64,000 nucleotides of DNA from Streptomyces sp. RPA4-2. GTDB lineage: Bacteria > Actinomycetota > Actinomycetes > Streptomycetales > Streptomycetaceae. The stretch spans positions 5,456,001-5,520,000 of the forward strand of contig NZ_CP050975.2 of assembly GCF_012273515.2 (NCBI RefSeq). The letters are read 5' to 3'. The notes under the pieces were generated by a model. The model searched no databases and had not been told where the DNA came from. It saw only the letters and a program-made list of their open reading frames with translations. Of the stretch, positions 57,826-64,000 are shown piece by piece. The stretch's first letter is position 1. Every line of letters starts with the position of its first letter. Made by a program: the position numbers and the translations under genes.

Positions 57826-59182
57826 GGGTCACCTCCGCCTGGCCGACGCCGACATGCAGGTCCAGGTCGAGGGTTCCGCCGTGCCCGGTGCCGGCCGCGG
57901 GGGTCAGCGTCACCTGCTTGGACTTGCCGGGCTCCACGTCCACGTCCTTCTTGCCGTCGCCCGGCAGCTGGATGTCCCCGAGGCCCACGTCGATGTTCAG
58001 TCTCACGGTCGCGTCCTTCGGGACCACCACCTCGAGGCGGCCCGCCCCCACCTCCGCGCGCGCTGTCACCGTCTGTCCCCTGGCGAGGTGGAGCCGGCTC
58101 AGGTCGAGGGTGCCCACGCCGGAGCCGAGTTCGTAGTTCTTCTGTACGTCGGCGACGGCGGCCGGTGTCCAGTCGGTCCGCTTCCAGTCGGTGCCGATGT
58201 CCTTCGGCAGGGCCACCGAGCCGGCCAGCAGGGCCGCCGTGACCACGGCAAGGAAGAGCGAGCCCGCGCCCGTACGTCCGACGAACGCGCTGAGCGCGAT
58301 GCCCAGGCCGAAGACGACGAGGGCGCAGGACAGACCGATCTGCAGGCTCGGACCGAGCGGCCGGTCGTGCCACGTCAGGCCCGAGCCGAGGCCGCCCGCG
58401 ACGAGCGCGAACAGGAACACCCAGCCGCCGATCCGGCGCGGCCCGCGCGGCCGCGGCTCCCGCGTCGCGCGCGGGTCCGGGCCGGGCGTCCCGCGGGCGA
58501 TGTCGACCGCCGCCGCGACATCCCGGTCCCGGGCGTCCTGCGGGCCCCAGAGATAGCCCGTGCCGCCGACGTGCGAACCGTCCTTGACGATCGGGTCACG
58601 CCACCAGGAGGGGTAGGAGGCGGGGACGGGAGGGGCCTGCGCCTCGGGCGGGGCGTCCGCCACGGCCTGGGCGGCGAGCGGGTCCGGATCGGGGGCGCCG
58701 CGCTGCTGCGACCAGTACCCCGCGCCCGCGAGAAGCAGGGTGAGGACCACGGCGAAGGTGAGCACCCCGCCGTTGTTGAGCATGGAGAGGAAGACTCCGC
58801 AGCCGACGAGGGCGAAGAGCACGGCCGTCAGAGCGTGGCCGTCGACGCGGCCGGTGAGGAGCTTGCGCACCTCGTTCTCGTCCTCGTCGTCGTACGGGAC
58901 GAACAGCCAGAAGAAGCCGTACAGGATGAGGCCGATGCCGCCGGTCGCCGAGAGCACCGCGAGCACGATCCGGAAGATCACCGGGTCCATGTCGCACTGC
59001 CGCCCGAGCCCCGCGCACACTCCGCCCAGCATCCTGTGCCGCCGGTCGCGCCGGAACCTGTGCGGGGCTTCGGGCGCCACCACGTCGTCGTGCGCGCGCG
59101 GCTCACCGCCCGTGGCGGTGCCCGGTGGCGGGACGCCGGAGCCGCGGGGCGGCTCCGCTGCCGCGCGCTGCTGATCTGTCAT
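57812..59182 (-). CDS. PspC-domain membrane protein with LiaF-like C-terminus
   Basis: This 456-residue protein has a PspC domain at about residues 40-100 (RRHRMLGGVCAGLGRQ, DPVIFRIVLAVLSATGGIGLILYGFFWLFVP in outline). Further membrane helices follow, then a C-terminal beta-helical domain (GSGVGTLDLSRLHLARGQTV, AEVGAGRLEVVVPKD, VGLGDIQLPGDGKKD) like that of LiaF/DUF2154 envelope-stress proteins. It probably modulates the divergent histidine kinase, as LiaF does for LiaS. Start ATG 59182. It forms an operon with the downstream 86-residue protein. Confidence 0.88.
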   Translation of the reverse strand: MTDQQRAAAEPPRGSGVPPPGTATGGEPRAHDDVVAPEAPHRFRRDRRHRMLGGVCAGLGRQCDMDPVIFRIVLAVLSATGGIGLILYGFFWLFVPYDDEDENEVRKLLTGRVDGHALTAVLFALVGCGVFLSMLNNGGVLTFAVVLTLLLAGAGYWSQQRGAPDPDPLAAQAVADAPPEAQAPPVPASYPSWWRDPIVKDGSHVGGTGYLWGPQDARDRDVAAAVDIARGTPGPDPRATREPRPRGPRRIGGWVFLFALVAGGLGSGLTWHDRPLGPSLQIGLSCALVVFGLGIALSAFVGRTGAGSLFLAVVTAALLAGSVALPKDIGTDWKRTDWTPAAVADVQKNYELGSGVGTLDLSRLHLARGQTVTARAEVGAGRLEVVVPKDATVRLNIDVGLGDIQLPGDGKKDVDVEPGKSKQVTLTPAAGTGHGGTLDLDLHVGVGQAEVTRGTS

Positions 59183-59238
59183 GGGTCCATGGTGACGGGC
59201 GGGAAGGCGCGACGGGAGTCGGGACGACCCTGGCCGAA

Positions 59239-59326
59239 CCCTGATATCGGCCCTGACTCGTGCGCGGGGAGCCGTTCGAGGACCGGCTCGTCGAAGATCA
59301 GGGGAGTCTCGGGGGCCGACCCTGAT
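59239..59326. promoter_or_regulatory. CCCTGA(T) repeats in the divergent PspC/kinase promoter region
   Basis: CCCTGAT at 59239-59245, CCCTGA at 59251-59256, ATCAGGG at 59297-59303 (inverted) and CCCTGAT at 59320-59326 lie in the 178 bases between the divergent genes. The last two form a perfect 7-base inverted repeat with a 16-base spacer. They are candidate binding sites for the response regulator encoded by this locus. Confidence 0.5.
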
Positions 59327-59360
59327 GCTCCGGCCGCCCGGCCGTGTGAACATCGTTGGC

Positions 59361-60650
59361 ATGCCGGAAGCCGCAGCAGTGCCTCTCGACGACCCGCGGC
59401 CCCCGCGCAAGCTCTACCGCAGCAGTGACGGACGCTGGCTCGGCGGTGTGGCGCGGGGGCTCGCGGGGCATCTCGGGCTGCCCGTGATCTGGGTGCGGCT
59501 GGTGTTCGTCGGCCTGTTCATGGCGGACGGCCTCGGCGCGCTGCTCTACGCCGCCTTCTGGTTCTTCGTGCCGCTGGGCGTCGGCGGGGTCGACTCCGAG
59601 CGCGCGTCGGCCTTCACCACCGAGACCGCTCCCGACGGCCGCCGCAGACTCGTCGCCCGCAAGCCGGACCGGGGCCAGATCGTCGCCCTGCTCCTCATGG
59701 TCGTCGTGGCCATGGTCTTCGTCGGCAATGTGAACCTCGGCGGCGGAGCCAAGGCGTATCTCTGGCCCACCGTCCTCGTCGGCGCGGGCGTCGCCCTGGT
59801 CTGGCGCCAGGCGGACAACGCGCGGCGGGCCCGCTGGGCGGAGGTCGGCCGCCGCCGTCGGACGCTCACGCTGCTGCGGTCCGCGGCCGGTGTCCTGCTC
59901 GTCACCGCGGGCGTCACCGGGATCTTCGTCCTCCAGGGCTCCGCGGCCCACCTCGGCTCCGTCCTGCAGGCGGCGCTCGCCGTCCTCGTCGGCACAGCGC
60001 TCCTCGCCGGCCCCTATCTCGTCCGTATGACGCAGGACCTCTCCGAGGAGCGCCTGATGCGCATCCGGGCCCAGGAGAGGGCCGAGGTCGCCGCCCACGT
60101 CCACGACTCGGTGCTGCACACCCTGACCCTGATCCAGCGCAACGCGGAGAACGCGATCGAGGTGCGCCGGCTCGCCCGGGCCCAGGAGCGCGACCTGCGC
60201 GCCTGGCTCTACAAGCCGGAGGGCACCGGCAAGGACGAGGCCGACGAACCCGCCACCCTCGCCGAGGCGGTCCGCCGCAACGCGGCCGAGGTCGAGGACA
60301 AGCACGGCGTCCCCATCGAGGTCGTCGTGGTCGGCGACTGCCCGCTCGACGAGGGCCTGACCGCACAGATGCAGGCCGCACGGGAAGCCATGGTGAACGC
60401 CGCCAAGTACGGTGGCGAGGGCGGCGCCGTACAGGTCTACGCCGAAGTCGAGGGAACGACGGTCTTCGTGTCCGTCCGCGACCGCGGCCCCGGCTTCGAC
60501 CTCGACGCGATACCCGCCGACCGCATGGGCGTCAGAGAATCGATCATCGGCCGCATGGAGCGCAACGGCGGCACGGCGCGGCTGCGCGCGGTGCCGGACG
60601 GCGGCACGGAGGTCGAGCTGGAAATGGAGAGGGCGGAGAAGACGTCATGA
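59361..60650 (+). CDS. Sensor histidine kinase with N-terminal PspC domain
   Basis: This 429-residue kinase has a PspC domain at about residues 14-75 (RKLYRSSDGRWLGGVARGLA), five or six membrane helices to about residue 222, then a HisKA_3-type dimerisation helix with H248 in EVAAHVHDSVLHTLTLIQR. The HATPase_c domain has the N box EAMVNAAKYGG, G1 VRDRGPGFD and G2 MGVRESIIGRME. It is a NarL-type two-component sensor, probably of envelope stress. I chose ATG 59361. GTG 59346 and ATG 59325 are in frame. It overlaps the regulator gene by ATGA. Confidence 0.92.
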   Translation: MPEAAAVPLDDPRPPRKLYRSSDGRWLGGVARGLAGHLGLPVIWVRLVFVGLFMADGLGALLYAAFWFFVPLGVGGVDSERASAFTTETAPDGRRRLVARKPDRGQIVALLLMVVVAMVFVGNVNLGGGAKAYLWPTVLVGAGVALVWRQADNARRARWAEVGRRRRTLTLLRSAAGVLLVTAGVTGIFVLQGSAAHLGSVLQAALAVLVGTALLAGPYLVRMTQDLSEERLMRIRAQERAEVAAHVHDSVLHTLTLIQRNAENAIEVRRLARAQERDLRAWLYKPEGTGKDEADEPATLAEAVRRNAAEVEDKHGVPIEVVVVGDCPLDEGLTAQMQAAREAMVNAAKYGGEGGAVQVYAEVEGTTVFVSVRDRGPGFDLDAIPADRMGVRESIIGRMERNGGTARLRAVPDGGTEVELEMERAEKTS

Positions 60651-61465
60651 GCGACGCGAACGGGCCGACGGCCGGGTTGCCCGGGCACACCGGCCCCAAC
60701 GAGCCGAGCGACACCGCGACCGGAGCGGGGGCGGTCCCCGGGTCCCCGGGGACGGGCGGGCCGGCCGCCGCGGACGCCGCCGAGCCGTCCGGAGCTCCGG
60801 GCGGGCGTCACGTACGGGTCGTCCTCGTCGACGACCACCGCATGTTCCGTACGGGGGTGCAGGCCGAGATCGGACAGACCGAGCGGACCGGCGTCCAGGT
60901 GGTCGGCGAGGCCGCGGACGTCGACCAGGCGGTCACGGTCATCACGGCCGCCCGGCCCGAGGTCGTGCTGCTCGACGTCCATCTGCCGGGCGGCGGCGGT
61001 GTCGAAGTGCTGCGCCGCTGCGCCCCGTTGATGGGCGACGCCGAGCAGCCGGTCCGTTTCCTCGCGCTGTCCGTGTCGGACGCCGCGGAGGACGTCATCG
61101 GGGTGATCCGCGGCGGCGCCCGGGGTTACGTCACCAAGACGATCACCGGGACCGACCTGGTGGACTCCATCTTCCGTGTCCAGGAGGGCGACGCGGTCTT
61201 CTCGCCCCGCCTGGCCGGATTCGTCCTGGACGCCTTCGCCTCCACCGACGCCCCGCCGGTCGACGAGGACCTCGACCGCCTCACCCAGCGCGAGCGCGAG
61301 GTCCTGCGCCTCATCGCCCGCGGCTACGCGTACAAGGAGATCGCCAAGCAGTTGTTCATCTCCGTCAAGACGGTCGAGTCCCACGTCTCGGCGGTCCTCA
61401 GGAAGCTCCAGCTCTCCAACCGGCACGAGCTGACACGCTGGGCGACGGCGCGACGGCTGGTGTGA
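60647..61465 (+). CDS. LuxR/NarL-family response regulator
   Basis: This 272-residue regulator has a receiver domain (D62/D63, phospho-acceptor D110 in VVLLDVHLPGG, K in YVTKTITG) and a C-terminal LuxR helix-turn-helix (LTQREREVLRLIARGYAYKE, ISVKTVESHVSAVLRKLQ). An unusual Gly/Pro-rich, flexible extension of about 55 residues precedes the receiver. ATG 60647 overlaps the kinase stop by four bases, so the two are coupled partners. It probably controls its own divergent promoter region and the PspC operon. Confidence 0.93.
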   Translation: MSDANGPTAGLPGHTGPNEPSDTATGAGAVPGSPGTGGPAAADAAEPSGAPGGRHVRVVLVDDHRMFRTGVQAEIGQTERTGVQVVGEAADVDQAVTVITAARPEVVLLDVHLPGGGGVEVLRRCAPLMGDAEQPVRFLALSVSDAAEDVIGVIRGGARGYVTKTITGTDLVDSIFRVQEGDAVFSPRLAGFVLDAFASTDAPPVDEDLDRLTQREREVLRLIARGYAYKEIAKQLFISVKTVESHVSAVLRKLQLSNRHELTRWATARRLV

Positions 61466-61565
61466 CACGTCGTCCGCCGGGCCGCGCGGACACCGGCCGT
61501 CCGCCGGTGTTCCGCGGTGGACACCGGGCTTCGCGGGTGTGGTGCGGCGGGTGGGCGCCGTACGC

Positions 61566-62198
61566 CTACCGGTGTTCCGAGGCGGGCGCCGGGCCCAGGA
61601 TCCGCAGCGCCCAGCGGTAGTGGCGTACGGCCTTCGCGATGCCGATGAGTCCGGTCGTCCACAGGATCAGGCCGATCCCGACGCCCTGGACGACATCGCT
61701 GTACAAGCCGCGGCCGGACTCGCCCGGTGCCGCCGCGGCGTAGGACGTCCAGACGCCGATCGCGCAGACGCCGAGCGAGGAGAGCAGCCAGAACAGGCTG
61801 AGCCCGGGGGAGCGGAGCCGGGAGTCGGTCGCGGGGTGGCGGTCCAACTCGGTCCAGGCCTTCAGCAGTTCGTGCATGCGGCGGTCGCTGCGCACGGACA
61901 GGGCGACGGCGAGGACCGTCAGGGCGAGCGCGGCCAGGCCCAGCAGGGCGAACAGCGGCCCCAGGACGACACCGGTGGGGTCGCGCTGCTCGATCTGCTG
62001 CAGCGGCAGCACCAGCAGGGCCCAGCCGACGATCGCCGCGAGCGCCAGCAGCCAGAGCAGCAGCACCCGGTGCACCCCGAGGCTCCGCCCGCGCAGTTCC
62101 TCCAGCGCCCGCCCCCGGTCGGCCAGCAGTGCCGCCCGGTCCGGCCAGGAGCGGATGTGCGCGGGCGGCGGAGGCGGCGGCAGCAGGAAGCCGGGCAT
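61566..62198 (-). CDS. Integral membrane protein of unknown function (210 aa)
   Basis: This 210-residue protein starts with a proline-rich segment, MPGFLLPPPPPPAH, then has four membrane helices (VLLLWLLALAAIVGWALLV, GPLFALLGLAALALTVLAVAL, LSLFWLLSSLGVCAIGVW, VGIGLILWTTGLIGIAKAV). A cytoplasmic helical loop with MHELLKAWTELD lies between helices 2 and 3. I do not recognise the family. The start is ATG 62198. It is convergent with the response regulator gene. It may share regulation with the envelope genes around it, but this is only positional inference. Confidence 0.8.
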   Translation of the reverse strand: MPGFLLPPPPPPAHIRSWPDRAALLADRGRALEELRGRSLGVHRVLLLWLLALAAIVGWALLVLPLQQIEQRDPTGVVLGPLFALLGLAALALTVLAVALSVRSDRRMHELLKAWTELDRHPATDSRLRSPGLSLFWLLSSLGVCAIGVWTSYAAAAPGESGRGLYSDVVQGVGIGLILWTTGLIGIAKAVRHYRWALRILGPAPASEHR

Positions 62199-62315
62199 CA
62201 GGACCTCTCGGACGACGGAACGGAGTCCGCGTCGACGCTACCGCGATCCACCCCCGCGCCCCCACTACGCCGATCCGCCCCGGCGTCTTCGCGCCACCCG
62301 GGTGGACCTGTGGGC

Positions 62316-63398
62316 TCAGGCCACCCGGGTGGCTCCCGCGAACGGCATCTCGTCGACCGGCGCGAGACGCACCGGCGCGGTGGGGTTCGGGGCGTGGATC
62401 ATCATCCCGTTGCCCACGTAGATCCCCACATGGCTGATGCCCGAGTAGAAGAACACCAGGTCACCGGGGAGGAGTTCGGAGCGTGAGACCCGTCGGCCCG
62501 CGTTGATCTGGGAGTACGTCGTGCGTGGCAGCTGGACACCCGCCGAGCGGTAGGCGGCCTGGGCCAGGCCCGAGCAGTCGAAGGCGTCGGGCCCGGTGGC
62601 GCCCCAGACGTAGGGGCTGCCGAGCTTCCCGTAGGCGTAGGAGACGGCGGCGGCCGCACGGGAGTTGGGGGCCGCGACGGAGCCGGACGAGGGCGACGAG
62701 GGCGCCGGGCCCAGGTCCCGCGCGGCGGAGCGGGAGGCGTGCCCGACCGTGTCCGCCGCACCGCCGGCCGCCCCGAGGCGCGCCCGCTGCTCGTCGGTGA
62801 GCCGCGACAACAGCTGCCGCGCGGAGTCCAGTTTTCCGGTGATCGTCCGCTTGGCCCGCTTCAGCTCCGCCTGCCGCGAGGTGAGCGACGCCAGCTCGAC
62901 GTGCGCGGCCCCGCGCAACTGCTCGATCTCCCGCAGTTGCTTGCGTACCCGGGCTACCGCCCCGGCCTGCCGGTCACCGACCCGCTCGGCGAACGCGGCC
63001 CCGTCCAGGTACTCGTCGGGCCGATCGGAGAGCGCGAGCTGCAGAGCGGGGTCGAGGCCTCCGCTGCGGTACTGCGCCGCGGCGATCGAACCGAGTGCGT
63101 TCCGCGCCGCGTTGAGCCGGTCCTCCTTGCGCGCCGTCTCGTCGCGCAGGTCGTGCAGTCGCCGTGACGCCTGGTCGGCCTTCTCCTTCGCCCCGTCGTA
63201 CTTCTCCGTGGCGACCTCGGCCTCTTCGTACAACTTGTCGACCCTGGCCTTCACCTGCGCCGGGGACAGTTGCGGCTCCGCGTGCCCGGTGCCCTCGAAT
63301 CCGGCCGTCGTCGCCGCGCCGGCGAGGGCGATGGTCGCGGCCGTGCGGACCGTATGGCCGCCGAGTGAGCGCTGTCTGGGCTTGCGGTGCGCTGCCAC
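62316..63398 (-). CDS. NlpC/P60 cell-wall endopeptidase with coiled-coil N-terminus
   Basis: This 360-residue secreted peptidoglycan hydrolase resembles RipA-type enzymes. The signal peptide is short with an Ala-rich core (TAATIALAGAATTAGFEGTGHA), followed by a coiled coil at about residues 45-205 (Lys/Glu/Ala/Arg heptads) and a flexible linker. The NlpC/P60 domain has catalytic C275 (DAFDCSGLAQ), H323 (SHVGIYVG) and H335 (MIHAPN). It would cleave D-Glu to diaminopimelate bonds in stem peptides. GTG 63398 (AAHRKPRQRS) is preferred, with GGAAGG upstream. ATG 63410 is an alternative. Confidence 0.93.
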   Translation of the reverse strand: MAAHRKPRQRSLGGHTVRTAATIALAGAATTAGFEGTGHAEPQLSPAQVKARVDKLYEEAEVATEKYDGAKEKADQASRRLHDLRDETARKEDRLNAARNALGSIAAAQYRSGGLDPALQLALSDRPDEYLDGAAFAERVGDRQAGAVARVRKQLREIEQLRGAAHVELASLTSRQAELKRAKRTITGKLDSARQLLSRLTDEQRARLGAAGGAADTVGHASRSAARDLGPAPSSPSSGSVAAPNSRAAAAVSYAYGKLGSPYVWGATGPDAFDCSGLAQAAYRSAGVQLPRTTYSQINAGRRVSRSELLPGDLVFFYSGISHVGIYVGNGMMIHAPNPTAPVRLAPVDEMPFAGATRVA

Positions 63399-63803
63399 GA
63401 GGGCCCACATCCTTCCCGGGGGACGTGACCGCCGGGGAGAGCGCGGTCATCGGTGAGGCGTCCGGCGACGGCCCACACAGGGGGAGCGGGTCGCCGCCGG
63501 ACCTTTCTCGGCGGTGGTGTCCGACTGCCGCCCCTGGCCCGGGCGGCGGTGGGGAGCCGGGCACCTGGTGGAGGACGCTAAACCTGAGTGCGAGGGCTCG
63601 GTAACACCATGTACGGAACTGGCGTAACTGGATCGCCGGGTGACCTCATGTGACCGTGATCCCGGTCCTGCCCCGGCGACTTCACACAGGGTGATGACCG
63701 ATGGGACGGTTCCGGGACAATCGGGGACTCTCAGGTGCTACGGGTCGCCAAAGGGTGGGCCGGTGCCAAGGGGGACACCCCTGGCCGATTAGGCTCCGGC
63801 CCC
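63399..63803. other. 405-base divergent gap upstream of the NlpC/P60 gene
   Basis: No gene is supported here. The minus strand offers a long 5' region for the hydrolase gene with several GC-rich hairpins (for example near 63520-63560). Streptomycete cell-wall hydrolase genes are often controlled by a c-di-AMP riboswitch, but its conserved blocks could not be recognised here. Confidence 0.5.
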
Positions 63804-64000
63804 ATGGACGTACTCATCCATCTCTTCGTGGGCCTGCACATCATCGGCGTCGCCTCGCTGCTCGGCGGCTTCCTCACCCAGATGAAGGCGATGGGCCGGG
63901 GCACCGCCCGGTTCGTCCCCGCCATGCTGCACGGCGCGCTGACCATGCTGGTCACGGGTGTCGTCCTGGTCGGGCTGAACCAGGCCGACGACCACCCGGT
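63804..64000 (+). CDS. Membrane protein (5' part, runs off the window)
   Basis: ATG 63804 opens a frame that continues past the right edge. The 65 visible residues contain one hydrophobic helix (LIHLFVGLHIIGVASLLGGFL), a short loop with basic residues, and a second helix (MLHGALTMLVTGVVLVGL). This looks like a multi-pass integral membrane protein common in Streptomyces, function unknown. No clear Shine-Dalgarno precedes the ATG. TAGGCT at 63791-63796 could be a -10 box for a leaderless or nearly leaderless message. Confidence 0.75.
   Translation, partial: MDVLIHLFVGLHIIGVASLLGGFLTQMKAMGRGTARFVPAMLHGALTMLVTGVVLVGLNQADDHP

Noticed and set aside
63411..63803. Possible c-di-AMP (ydaO) riboswitch upstream of the NlpC/P60 gene
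   Set aside because: Such riboswitches precede many actinobacterial wall hydrolase genes, but I could not find the conserved blocks (for example GGGTGAAT or GACAGCTAAC-like sequences) on the minus strand. A covariance model search would settle it.

Overview
The window is chromosomal DNA of a Streptomyces or very close relative. It has high G+C, codon third positions that are almost always G or C, many GTG starts, and the developmental genes whiD and bldM next to the sigma gene shbA. It also carries two groESL-type CIRCE operators, an ECF42/DGPF pair, and dispersed intergenic repeats typical of the genus. The backbone order tsaE-tsaB-rimI-tsaD ... groES-groEL1 ... whiB-type - sigma - guaB - guaB3 ... 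choD-like oxidase ... guaA matches, from memory, the conserved actinobacterial locus also present in Mycobacterium tuberculosis (around Rv3396c-Rv3423c). This is therefore core chromosome with accessory genes inserted between the conserved blocks. No tRNA, rRNA, CRISPR array, transposase or phage gene was seen.

Layout. 1-4034: the tRNA t6A genes (tsaE 3' end, tsaB, rimI, tsaD, tightly overlapping) with small unknown genes. 4132-10767: a sugar-uptake cluster made of a GH3 glycosidase, two ABC permeases and a Tat-type lipoprotein binding protein, all on the minus strand, with a divergent LacI repressor. Repeated CGAA-N3-TTCG-like sites lie between them and downstream. 10964-16818: an LCP family protein, methyltransferases, a DGPF protein with its ECF42 sigma factor, and a lipoprotein/polysaccharide deacetylase pair. 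16986-19296: two CIRCE operators, groES and groEL1 with a His-rich tail, and a terminator. 19394-24269: SDR, MOSC and LysR genes, then whiD, bldM (with an exact sigma-BldN-type promoter) and shbA. 24785-30948: guaB, guaB3, a nucleotide-sugar dehydrogenase homologue lacking its catalytic cysteine, and glpD.

31070-43179: a decayed serine hydrolase, then five consecutive Ser/Thr kinase-type receptor genes. Each has a cytoplasmic kinase lobe, one membrane helix and a related short extracytoplasmic domain. The second gene is a pseudokinase, and its low-complexity insert contains a frameshift. 43418-49533: a succinate-semialdehyde dehydrogenase, a cholesterol-oxidase-like GMC flavoprotein, an LAXTG sortase-anchored protein and a one-helix membrane protein.

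50127-54872: an AroQ-type chorismate mutase preceded by a leader peptide gene rich in Phe/Tyr codons and by two hairpins (a probable attenuator), then guaA, a PPOX-fold protein, a class II aldolase and a DUF4429/SHOCT protein. 55011-64000: a membrane protein preceded by a striking 10-bp periodic CGTACG array, a DoxX protein followed by a long nested inverted repeat, a PspC/LiaF-like protein with a divergent PspC-histidine kinase/response regulator pair, an NlpC/P60 cell-wall hydrolase, and the start of a further membrane protein.

The observations most worth a second look are the chorismate mutase attenuator, the kinase array with its frameshifted pseudokinase, the 10-bp CGTACG array, the structured element after doxX, and the dehydrogenase with a missing active-site cysteine.
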